DNA of 64,000 bases from Aristolochia californica (Eukaryota; Streptophyta; Magnoliopsida; Piperales; Aristolochiaceae), in assembly GCA_029961685.1 (NCBI GenBank), contig JARWKL010000008.1, forward strand, positions 32,861,619 through 32,925,618, written 5' to 3'. A program made the position numbers and the translations under genes. Positions 51,235 to 63,900 of the stretch are shown in pieces. Positions within the stretch are counted from its first letter, which is position 1. The number at the start of each line of letters is the position of its first letter. The notes under the pieces were generated by a model. It did not search any database. It was not told where the DNA came from and saw only the letters and a program-made list of their open reading frames with translations.

Positions 51235-53837
51235 GGGTAACAAAATTTTGGTTTTCATTTTTGGTGCGTGAAAAAATTTTCTTCACTTACATTTATTAAT
51301 GTTTTCAAATTTTTTTGCATACTTAAACTCTAAAATTTTCATTTTGTTGTGTGTTCTATTTGCCATATCGTTTTTGTTTACGACAAAAATGGGAGAGTGA
51401 AAACACAAGTTTGGATTGGAAAAAAATTGATCATCCAATATGGAAATGTAAAAATGCTAAGAGATATAATACCAAAAAGTATCTTTGATTTTTTAAGGAT
51501 TGTAAGCTCTTTTTGTTTTTTTTTATATTTTGGGTTTCACAATCATCGGAAGAGGGGGAGGCATTTTTATCTAAGTGTTGACTCCCATACCATAAGTCAT
51601 TTCTAACTAAAATTATTTCCTTTAAACATCATTAATCGATCAAAACATTCATGATGATCTATGACTGTGAGGTCCGATTTTTGTAAAATAGGCAAAAAAT
51701 GGGTTGTTGGGCTCAGGTCCACACGTTAACTTGACAATTCTACTTTTTATACTCGAATTTTTTGGATCATTAGGTCATTAGCATCTTCAACAAGTTTCTT
51801 GCGTGCATATCCACCACATTTTAAACATGTTAGGATCAATTAGAAATCTCTTTTCTATAAAATTCCACCAAGCTATTAGGGGTTGTACTAGTTGCATTTC
51901 CCAAACATGGGTAACAAATCTTTGGTGATCATTTTTAATGCGGGAAAAAAATTTCTTCACTTACATTTATTATTGTTTTCAATTTTTTTTTGCATACATA
52001 AACTCTTAAATATTCATTTTGTTGTGTGATCTATTCGCAATATCGTTTTTGTTTAGGACAAAACTGGAAGAGTGAAAACTCAAGTTTGTATTAGAAATAA
52101 AATTGAACGTCCAAAATGGAAATGTAAAAATTCTGAGAGAGATAATTGCAAAAAGTATCTATGATTTTTTAAGGATTGTAAACTCTTTTAGTTTTTTTTT
52201 TATATTTTGGGTTTCCCAATCATCGTAAGAGGGGGGAGGCATTTTTATCTAAGTGTTGACTCCCAAACCATAAGTCATTTCTTACTAAAGTTATAGCTGT
52301 TACACATCATTAATCGATCAAAACATTCACGATGATCTATGATTGTTAGGTCCGCTTTTTGTAAAATAGGCAAAATGTTGGTTGTTGGGCTCTGGTCCAC
52401 ACGTTAACTTGAAAATTCAATTTTTTCTACTCCTTGAAATTTTTGGATCATTAGGTCATTAGCTTCTTCAACATGTTTCTGACATGCATATCCACCATAT
52501 TTAAAAGATGTTAGGATCAATTAGAAATCTCTTTCTGATAAAATTCCACCAAGCTATTAGGGGTTGTACTAGTGGAATTTCCCAAACATTGGTAACAAAA
52601 CTTTGGTGTTCATTTTTGGTGCATGAAATGTTTTTTTTTCACTTACATTTATTATTTTTTTCACATTTTTTTGCAAACATAAGCTCTAAAATTTTCTTTT
52701 GGTTGTGTGATCTATTTGCCTTATCGTTTTTGTTTACGATGAAAAATTGGAGAGTGAAAACTCAAGTTTGGATTAGAAAAAAAATTAAACATCCAAAATG
52801 GAAATGCACAAATGATGAGAGAGATAATTCCAAAAAGTATTTATGATTTTTTAGGATTGTAAACTCTTTTAGTTTTTTTTATATATTTTGGGTTTCGCAA
52901 TCATCGGAAGAGGGGGGAGGAATTTTTATCTAAGTGTTGACTCCAAAACCATAAGTCATTTCTAACTAAAATTATGGCCATTACACATCGTTAATCGATC
53001 AAAACATTCCAAATATCTATGATTTTTAGGTCCGCTTTTTTAAAAATAGGCAAAAAGTGGTTTGTTCGGCTCTAGTCCACACGTTAACTTGAGAATTCAA
53101 CTTTTTCTACACCTTGAAATTTTTGCATTATTAGGTCAATAACATCTATAACATGTTTCTAGTAAGCATATCCACCACATTCAAAACATGTTAGGATCAA
53201 TTACAATTATCTTTCTTATAAAATTCCACCAAGCTATTAGGGGTTGTACTAGTGGAATTTCCCAAACATGGGTAATAAAACTTTGGTGTTCATTTTTGGT
53301 GTGTGAAATTTTTCTTCTCTGACATTTATTTTATTTTTTTAAATTATTTTACATACATAAACGCTAAAATTTACATTTTGTTGTGTGATCAATTTGCCTG
53401 ATCGTTTTTGTTTATGACAAAAATGGGAGAGTGAAAACTCAAGTTTGGATAAGAAAAAAAATTAAACATCCAAAATGGAAATGCACAAATGCTGCGAGAG
53501 ATAATTCCAAAAAGTATCTGTGATTTTTTAAGGATTGTCAACTCTTTTAGTTTTTTTATATATTTTGGGTTTCACAATCATCGGAAGAGGGGGGAGGTTT
53601 TTTTATCTTAGTGTTGACTCCCAAACCTTATGTCATTTCTAACTAAAATTATAGTCGTTACACATCATTAATCGATCAAAACATTCACGATGATCTATGA
53701 TTGTTAGGTCCACTTTTTGTAAAATAGGCAAAAAGTTGGTTGTTGGGCTCTAGTCCACACATTAACTTGAGAATTCAACTTTTTCTACTCGAAAATTTTG
53801 GATCATTAGGTCATTAGCATCTTCAACATGTTTCTGG

Positions 53838-53925
53838 CAGTAAAAACAAACATGTTAAAAACACATTTAAAACATGTTAGGATCATACCACGGTATTGCT
53901 TTCAACATGTATCCACCACATTTAA
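53838..53925. repeat. Rearranged unit with filler DNA
   Basis: After ACATGTTTCTGGCA the array departs from the consensus. About 21 unfamiliar A-rich bases (53,840-53,860) are followed by a partial copy of CACATTTAAAACATGTTAGG with GATCA, then a non-satellite filler TACCACGGTATTGCTT (53,886-53,901). The array then resumes with TCAACATG and TATCCACCACATTTAAAACA. The result is a net gain of about 62 bp and two copies of one dyad arm. I could not place either filler on the monomer. Confidence 0.82.
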
Positions 53926-56479
53926 AACATGTTAGGATCAATTACAAATCTCTTTCTTATAAAATTCTACCAAGCTATTAGGGGTTGTTCCAGTGGCATT
54001 TCCCAAACATGGGTAACAAAACTTTGGTGATCATGTTTAATGCGTGAAATTTTTTTCTTCACTTACATTTATTATTGTTTTCAATTTTTTTTGCGTACTT
54101 AAACTCTAAAAATTTCATTTTGTTGTGTTATCTGTTTGCCATATCGTTTTTGTTTACGACAAAAATGGGAGAGTGAAAACTCAAGTTTGGATTAGAAAAA
54201 AAATTGAACATCCAAAATGGAAATGTACAAATGCTGAGAGAGATAATTCCAAAACAATATTTGTATATTTTGGGTTTCGCAATCATCGGAAGAGGGGGGA
54301 AGCATTTTTATCTAAGTGTTGACTCCCAAACCAAAAGTCATTTGTAACTAAAATTATAGCTGTTACACATCATTAATCAATCAAAACATTCACGATGATC
54401 TATGATAGTTAGGTCCATTTTTTGTAAAATAGGTAAAAAGTGGGTTATTGGGCTCTGGTCCACACATTAACTTGAGAATTCAATTTTTTCTACTCGAAAT
54501 TTTTGGATCATTAGGTCATTAGCATATTCAACATGTTTTTGGCATGCATATCCACCACATTTAAAAGATGTTAGGATCAATAAAAAATCTCTTTCTGATA
54601 AAATTCCACAAACTATTAGGGTAGGTACTAGTGGAATTTCCCTAACACTGATAACAAAACTTTGGTGTTCATTTTTTGTGCATGAAAAAATTTTCTTCAC
54701 TTACTTTTATTATTGTTTTCGTATTATTTTGCATACATAAGTTCTAAAATTTTCATTTGGTTGTGTGATCTATTTGCCTTATCGTTTTTGTTTACGACAA
54801 AAATGGGAGAGTGAAAACTCAAGTTTGGATTAGAAAAAAATTTGAACTTCCAAAATGGAAATGTAAAAATGCTGAGAGAGATAATTCCAAAAAGTATCCT
54901 TGAATTTTTGAGGATTGTAAACTCTTTTAGTTTTTTTTTATATATTTTGGGTTTCCCAATCATCGAAAGAGGGGGGAGGCATTTTTATCTAAGTGTTGAC
55001 TTGCAAACCATAAGTCATTTCTAACTAAAATTATAGCCGTTACACATCATTAATTGATCAAGACATTCATGATGATCTATGATTGTGAGGACCGCTTTTT
55101 GTAAAATAGGGTTGTGGGGCTCTAGTCCACACTTTAACTTGAGAATTCAATTTCTTCTACTCCTTGAAATTTTTGGATCATTTGGTCATGAGCATCTCCA
55201 ACATTTTTTTGGCATACATATCCACCACATTTAGAAGATGTTAGGATCAATTAGAAATCTCTTTCATATAAAATTCCACCAAGCTATTAGCGATTGTACT
55301 AGTGGAATTTCCAAAACATGGGTAACAAAACTTTGGTGTTCATTTTTGGTGCATGAAAAATTTTTCTTCACTTACATTTATTATTGTTTTCACAATTTTT
55401 TGTCGACATAAACTCTAAAATTTTCTTTTTTTGTGTGATCAATTTGCCTTATTGTTTTCGGTTACGACAAAAATGGGAGAGTGAAAACTCAAGTTTGGAT
55501 TAGAAAAAAAATTGAACATCCAAAATGGAAATGTACAAATGCTGAGAGAGATAATTCCAAAAAGTATCTGTGATTTTTTAAGGATTGTAAATTCTTTTAG
55601 TTTTTTTAATATATTTTGGGTTTCCCAATCATAGGAAGAAGGGGGAGGCATTTTTATCTAAGTGTCGACTCCCAAACCTTAAGTCATATCTAACTAAAAT
55701 TATAGCCGTTACACAGCATTAATCGATCAAAACATTCACGATGATCTATGATTGTTAGGTCCACTTTTTATTAAATAGGTAAAGAGGGGGTTGATGGGCT
55801 CTGGTCCACACGTTAACTTGAGAATTCAATATTTTCTGCTCCTTAAAATTTTTGAATCATTAGGTCATGAGCATCTTCAACATGTTTCTGGCATTCATTT
55901 CCACCATATTTAAAAGATGTTAGGATCAATTAAAAATCTTTTTCCGATAAAATTCCACCAACCTATTAGCGATTGTACTAATGGAATTTCCCAAACATGG
56001 GTAACAAAACTTTAGTGTTCATTTTTGGTGCGTGAAAATATTTTCTTCACTTACATTTATTATTGTTATCACATTTTTTAGCAGACATAAACTCTAAAAT
56101 TTTCATTTTGTTGTGTGATCTATTTGCCTTATCATTTTAGTTTACGACAAAAATGGGAGAGTGAAAACTGAAGTTTGGATTAGAAAAATAATTGAACATC
56201 CAAAATTGAAATGTACAAATGCTGAGAGAGATAATTCCAAAACGTATTTGTGATTTTTTACGGAATGTAAACTCTTTTAGTTTTTTTAATATGTTTTGGG
56301 TTTCGTAATCATCGGAAGAGGGGGGAAGCATTTTTATCTAAGTGTTGACTCCCAAACCATAAGTCATTTCTAACTAAAATTATAGCCGTTACACATCATT
56401 AATCGATCAAAACATTCACGATGATCTATGATTGTTAGGTCCGCTTTTTTTAAAATAGGCAAAAAGGGGGTTGTTGGGC

Positions 56480-57085
56480 TCTGGTCCACACGTTAACTTG
56501 AGAATTCAGTTTTTTCAACTCCTTGAAATTTTTGGATCATTAGGTCATTAGCATCTTCAATATGTTTCTGGTATACATATCCACCACATTTAAAAGATGT
56601 TAGGATCAATTAGAAATCTCTTTCTGATAAAATTCCACCAAGCTATTAGCGGCCGTACTAGTGGAATTTCCCAAACATGGGTAACAAAACTTTGGTGTTC
56701 ATTTTTTATGCGTGATAAAATTTTATTCACTTATATTTATTATTGTTTTCACATTTTTTAGCAGACATAAACGCTAAAATTTTCATTTTGTTGTGTGATC
56801 TATTTGCCTTATCGTTTTTGTTTACGAAAAAATGGGAGAGTGAAAACTCAAGTTTGGATTAGAAAAAAAATTGAACATCAAAAATGGAAATGCACAAATG
56901 CTGAGAAAGATAATTCCATAATGTATCAGTGATTTTTTAAGGATTGTAAACTCTTTTAGCTTTTTTTATTTATTTTGGGTTTCGCTATCATCGGAAGAGG
57001 GGGGAGGCATTTTTATCTAAGTGTTGACTCACAAACCATAAGTCATTTCTAACTAAAATTATCACCGTTACACATCACTAATCGA
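56480..57085. repeat. Partner of the 47.0-47.6 kb block
   Basis: Carries the same ordered marks as 47,000-47,600. The following unit (57,600-57,660) shares ATCTGTTATTTTTAAAGG and TTCTTCTAG with 39,520-39,560, at an offset of about 18.08 kb, rather than with the sequence after 47,600. The two copies are bounded by exchange points. Confidence 0.7.
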
Positions 57086-57999
57086 TCAAAACAATCACGA
57101 TGATCTATGATTGTTAGGTCTGCTTTTTGTAAAATAGGCAAAAAGTGGGTTGTTGGGCTCTGGTCCTCACGTTAACTTGAGAATTCATGTCTTTCTACTC
57201 CTTCAAATTTTTGGATCATTAGGTCATTAGCATCTTCAACATGTTTCTCTCATACATATCCAGCACATTTAAAACATGTTAGGATCAATTAGAAATCTCT
57301 TTCTTATAAAATTCGACAAAGCTATTAGGGGTTGTTCTAGTGGAATTACCCAAACATGGGTAACAAAACTTTGGTGTTCATTTTTTGTGTGTGAAAAAAT
57401 TTTCTTCACTTACATTTATTATTGTTTTCAAATTTTTCTGCACACATAAAATCTAAAATTTTCATTTTGTTGTGTGATCTATTTGCCATATCGCTTTGTT
57501 TACGGCAAAAATGGGAGAGTGAAAACTCAAGTTTGGATTAGAAAAAAAATTGAACATCCAAAATGGACATGCACAAATGCTGAGAGAGATAATTCCAAAA
57601 AGTATCTGTTATTTTTAAAGGATTGTAAATTCTTCTAGTTTTTTTATATATTTTGGGTTTCTCAATCATCGGAAGAGGGGGGTGGCATTTTTATCTAAGT
57701 GTTTACTCCCAAACCATAAGTCATTTCTAACTAAAATTATAGCCGTTACATATTATTAATCGATCAAAACATTCACGATGATCTATTATTGTTAGGTCCA
57801 CTTTTTTTAAAATAGGAAAAAAGTGGGTTGTTGGGATATGTTCCACACGTTAACTAGAGAATTCAACTTTTTGTACTCCTTGAAATTTTTGGAACATTAG
57901 GTCATTAGCATCTTCAACATGTTTCTCGCATACATATCCACCACATTTAAAACATGTTTGGATCAATTACAAATCTCTTTCTTATAAAATTCCACCAGG

Positions 58000-60900
58000 C
58001 TATTAGGGTTTGTTCTAGTGGAATTTCCCATACATGGGTAACAAAACTTTGGTTTTCATTTTTGGTGTGTGAAAAAATTTTCTTCACTTACATTTAATAT
58101 TGTTTTAATTTTTTTTGCATACAGAAACTCTAAAATTTTCATTTTGTTGTGTGATCTATTTGTCTTAATATTTTTGTTTTACGACAAAAATGGGAGAGTG
58201 AAAACTCAAGTTTGGATTAGAAAAAAAATTGAACATCCAAAATGAAAATGCACAAATCCAGAGAGAGATATTTCCAAAAATTATCTTTGATTTTTTAAGG
58301 ATTGTAAACACTATTAGTTTTTTTTATTAATTTTGGGTTTCGCAATCATCGGAAGAGGGGGGAGGCCTTTTTCTCTATGTGTTGACTCCCAAACCATAAG
58401 TCATTTCTAACTAAAATTATAGCCATTACACATCATTATTTGATCAAAACATTCACAAAGATCTATGATTGTTAGGTCCGCTTGTTGTAAAAAATGCAAA
58501 AAGTGGGTTGTTGGGCTCCGGTCGACACGTTAACTTGAGAGTTCAACTTTTTCTTCTGCTTGAAATTTTTGGAACATTAGGTCATTAGCATCTTCAACAT
58601 GTTTCTGGCATACATATCCACTACATTTAAAATATGTTAGGATCAATTAGAAATCTCTTTCTTATAAAATTCCACCAAGCTATTAGGGGTTGTTCTAGTG
58701 GATTTTCCCAAACATGGGTAACTATACTTTGGAGTTCATTTTTGGTGCGTGAAAAAAGTTTCGTCACTTATATTTATTATTGTTTTCAAATTTTTTTCAT
58801 ACATAAACTCTAAAATTTTCATTTTGTTGTGTGATCCATTTGCCTTATCGTTTTGTTTACGACAAAAATGGGAGAGTGAAAACTCAAGTTCGGATTTGGA
58901 AAAAAATTGAACATCCAAAATGGAAATGCACAATTGCTGAAAGAGATAATTTTAAAAAGTATTTATGATTTTTTAAGGGTTGTAAACTCTATTAGTTTTT
59001 TTTATATATTTTGGGTTTCATAATCATCGGAAGAGGGGGGAGGCATTTTGTCTAAGTGTTGACTCCCAAACAAAAAGTCATTTCTAATTAAAATTATAGC
59101 CATTTCACATCATTAATCGATCAAAACATTCACGATGATCTATGATTGTTAGGTCCGCTTTTTTTAAAATAGGCAAAAAGTTGGTTATTGGGCTCTGGTC
59201 CACACGTTAACTTGAGAATTCAACTTTTTCTACTCCTTGAAATTTTTGGAACATTAGGTCATTAGCATCTTCAACAAGTTTCTGCCATGCATATCCACCA
59301 CATTGAAAACATGTTACGATCAATTAGAAATCTCTTTCTTATAAAATTCCACCAAGTTATTAGAGGTTGTACTAGTGGAATTTCCCAAACATAGGTAACA
59401 AAACTTTGGTGTTCATTTTTGGTGCGTGAAAATTTTTTCTTCACTTACATTTCATATTTTTTTAATTTTTTTCCATTCATAACTCTAAAATTTTCATTTT
59501 GTTGTGTGATCTATTTGCCTTATTAGTTTTGTTTACGACAAAAATGGGAGAGTGAAAACTCAAGTTTGGATTAGAAAAAAAATTCAACATCCAAAATGGA
59601 AATGCACAAATGCTGAGAGAAATAATTCCAAAAATTATCTTTGATTTTTTAAGGATTGTAAACTCTATTAGTTTTTTTTATATATTTTGGGTTTCGCAAT
59701 CTTCGTTAGAGGGGGAGGCATTTTTATCACTGTGTTGACTCCCAAACCACAAGTCATTTCTAACTAAAATTATATCCGTTTCACATCATTAATCGACCAA
59801 AACCTTCACGATGATCTATGATTGTTAGGTCCGCTTTTTGTAAAAGAGGGAAAAAGTGGGTTTTTGGGCTCTGGTCGACACGTTAACTTGAGAGTTCAAC
59901 TTTTTCTACTCCTTGAAATTTTTGGATCATTAGGTCATTAGCATCTTCAACATTTTTCTGGCATGCATATCCACCACATTTAAAACATGTTAGGATAAAT
60001 TAGAAATCTCTTTCTTATAAAATTCCACCAAACTATTAGGGGTTGTACTAGTGGAATTTTTTGAACATGGGTAACAAAACTTTGGTGTACATTTTTGGTG
60101 CGTGAAAAATTTTTCTTCACTTACATTTATTTTTGTTTTTAAAATTTTTGCATAAGTAAACTCTAAAATTTTCATTTTGTTTTGTGATCTATTTGCCTTA
60201 TCATTTTGTTTACAACAAAAATGGGAGAGTGGAAACCCAAGTTTGAATTAGAAAAAAAATTGAACATCCAAAATGGAAATGGGCAAATGCTAAGAGAGAT
60301 AATTCCAAAAAGTATCTATGATTTTTTAAGGGTTGTTAACTCTATTAGTTTTTTTTATATATTTTGGGTTTTGTAATCATCGGAAGAGGGGGGAGGCATT
60401 TTTATCTAAGTGTTGACTCCCAAAACATAAGTCATTTCTAACTAAAATTATAGCCGTTACACATCATTAATCGATCAAAACATTCACGATGATCTAGGAT
60501 TGTTAGGTCAGCTTTTTGTAAAATAGGCAAAAAGTGGGTTGTTGGGCTCTGGTCTACACGTTAACTTGAGAATTCAACTTTTTCTTCTCAATGAAATTTT
60601 TCGAACATTAGGTCATTAGCATCTTCAACATCTTTCTGGCATGCATATCCACCACATTGAAAACATGTTAGGATCAATTAGAAATCTCTTTCTTATAAAA
60701 ATCCACCAAGCTATTAGGGGTTGTACTAGTGGAATTTCCCAAACATGGGTAACAAAACTTTGGTGTTCATTTTTGGTGCGTGAAAAATTTTTCATCACTT
60801 ACATTTAATATTGTTTTAAACTTTTTTGCATACATAAACTCTAAAATTTTCATTTTGTTGTGTGATCTATTTACCTTATCATTTTTGTTTATGACAAAAA

Positions 60901-63900
60901 TGAGAGAGTGAAAGCTCAAGTTTGGATTAGAAAAAAAATTGAACATCTAAAATGGAAATGCACAAATACTGAGAGAGATAATTTTAAAAATTATCTTTGA
61001 TTTTTTAAGGATTGTAAACTCTATTAGTTTTTTTTATATATTTTGGGTTTTGCAATCTTCGTAAGAGTGGGGAGGCCTTTTTATCACTGTGTTGACTCCC
61101 AAACCACAAGTCATTTCTAACTAAAATTATAGCCGTTTCACATCATTAATCGATTAAAACATTCACAATGATCTATGATTGTTAGGACCACTTTTTGTAA
61201 AAAGGGCAAAAAGTGGGTTGTTTGGCTCTGGTCGACACGTTAACTTGAGAGTTGAACTTTTTCTACTCTTTGAAATTTATGGATAATTAGGTCATTAGCA
61301 TCTTCAACATTTTTTTGGCATGCATATCCACCACATTTAAAACATGTTAGGATAAATTAGAAATCTTTTTATTTAAAATTCCACCATGCTATTAGGGGTT
61401 GTACTAGTGGAATTTCCTAAACATGGGAAACAAAACTTTGGTGTTATTGTTTGTTGCATAAAAAAAATTTCTTCACTGACATTTAATATTGTTTTTTAAA
61501 TTTTTTTGCATACATAAACTCTAAAATTTTCATTTTGTTGTGTGATCTATTTGCCTTATCGTTTTTGTTTACAAAAAAAATTGGAGAGTGAAAAGTCAAC
61601 TTTGGTTAAGAAAAAAAATTGAACATCCAAATGGAAATGCACAAATGCTGAGAGAGATAATTCCCCCTCTTTTAGTTTTTTTTTTATATATTTTGGGTTT
61701 TGTAATAATTGGAAGTGGAGGGAAGCATTTTTGTCCAAATTTTGATTCCCAAACCATAAGTCATTTCTAACTAAAATTATTGCCATTACACATCACTAAT
61801 CGATCAAAACATTCATGATGATCTATGATTGTTAGGTCCATTTTTTGTAAAATAGGCAAAAATTGGACTATTGGGCTATTGGGGTATGGTCCACACGTTA
61901 ACTTGAGAATTCAACTTTTTCTACTCCTTGAAATTTTTGGAACATTAGGTCATTAGCATCTTCAACATGTTTCTGGCATACATATCCACCACATTTAAAA
62001 CATGTTAGGATCAATTAGAAATCTCTTTCTTATAAAATTCCACCAAGCTATTAGGGGTTGTTCTAGTGGAATTTCCCAAACATGGGTAACAAAACTTTGG
62101 AGATCATTTTTTGTGCGTGAAAAATTTTTCTTCACTTATATTTATTATTGTTTTCAATTTTTTTTGCATACATAAACTCTAAAATTTTCATTTTGTTGTG
62201 TGATCTATTTGACTTATCGTTATGTTTATGACAAAAATTGTAGAGTGAAAACTCAAGTTTGGATTAGAAAAAAAATTGAACATACAAAACGAAATGCACA
62301 AATGCTGAGTGAGATAATTCCTAAAAGTATCTATGATTTTTTAAGGGTTGTAAACTCTATTAGTTTTTTTAATATATTTCGGGTTTCGTATTCATCGGAA
62401 GAGGGGGGAGGCATTTTTATCTAAGTGTTGACTCCCACAACATAAGTCATTTATAACTAATATTATAGCTGTTACACATCATTAATCGATCAAAACATTG
62501 ACGATGATCTATGATTGTTATGTCCGCTTTTTGTAAAATAGGCAAAAAGTGGGTTGTTGGGCTCTGGTCCACACGTTAACTTAAGAATTCAACTTTTTCT
62601 ACTCCTTGAAATCTTTGGTGCATTAGGTCATTAGCATCTTCAAAATGTTTCTGGCATGCATATCCTCCACATTGAAAACATGTTAGGATCAATTAGAAAT
62701 CTCTTTCTTATAATAATTCACCAAGCTATGAGGGGTTGTACTAGTGGAATTTCCCAAACATGGGTAACAAAACTTTGGTGTTCATTTTTGGTGCATGAAC
62801 AAATTTACTTCTCTTACATTTAATATTGTTTTAAATTTTTTTGCATACATAAACTCTTAGATTTTAATTTTTTTGTGATATCTATTTGCCTTAATATTTT
62901 TGTTTACGACAAAAATGGGAGTGTGAAAACTCAAGTTTGGATTAGAAAAAAAATTGAACATCCAAAATGGAAATGCAAAAATACTAAGAGAGATAATTCC
63001 ATAATTTATCTGTGATTTTTTAAGGATTGTGAACACTTATAGTTTTTTTTTATATATTTCGGGTTTCGTAATCATCGGAAGAGGGGGGGAAGCATTTTTT
63101 TCTAAGTGTTGACTCCCAAACCATAAATCATTTCTAACTAAAATTATTGCCAATACACATCACTAATCGATGAAAACATTCACGATGATCTGTGATTGTT
63201 AGGTCTACTTTTTTTAAAATAGGCAAAAATTGGGTTGTTGGGCTATGGTCCGCACGTTAACTTGAGAATTCAACTTTTTGTTCTCCTTGAAATTTTTGGA
63301 ACATTAGGTCATTAGTTTCTTCAACATGTTTCTGGCATACATATCCACATCATTTAAAACATGTTAGGATCAATTAGAAATCCCTTTCTTATAAAATTCC
63401 ACCAAGCTATTTGCGGTTGTTCTAGTGAATTTCCCAAACATGGGTAACAAAACTTTGGTATTCATTTTTGGTGCGTGAAAAAAATTTCTTCAGTTATATT
63501 TATTATTGTTTTCAAATTTTTTTCCTTACATAAACTCTAAAATTTTCATTTTGTTGTGTGATCTATTTGCCATGTCGTTTTGTTTACGAGAAAAAGGGGA
63601 GAGTGAAAACTCAAGTTTGGATTAGAAAAAATATTGAACATCCAAAATAGAAATGCACAAATGCTGAGAGAGATAATTCCAAAAAGCATCTATGAGTTTT
63701 TAAGGGTTGTAAACTCTATTAGTTTTTTTTTATATATTTTGGGTTTTGTAATCATCGGAAGAGGGGGGAGGCATTTTTATCTAAGTGTTGACTCCCAAAA
63801 CGTAAGTCATTTCTAACTAAAATTATAGTCGTTACACATCATTAATCGATCAAAACATTCACGATGATCTATGATTGTTAGGTCCGCATTTTGTAAAATA

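Larger units (their letters stand above)
42554..53269. repeat. Array B monomers, section 4
   Basis: Unit starts: 42554, 43233, 43912, 44593, 45161, 45836, 46517, 47197, 47852, 48533, 49197, 49875, 50555, 51235, 51909, 52590. Spacings are 674-681 except 568 (44593), 655 (47197) and 664 (48533). The last two are explained by small losses: TGTTAGGAAAAAAGTGGG near 47,632 lacks about 22 bp, and CATGTTAGTCTTTCTCAT near 49,131 lacks about 17 bp. Several units carry GGAACATTAGGTC instead of GGATCATTAGGTC. Confidence 0.92.

Noticed and set aside
52508..52846. Longest open frame (112 codons), plus strand, crossing a monomer boundary
   Set aside because: The same frame is present but broken at different places in neighbouring monomers. 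The composition follows the A/T-rich repeat and there is no domain or splice evidence. It is a chance open stretch in satellite DNA.
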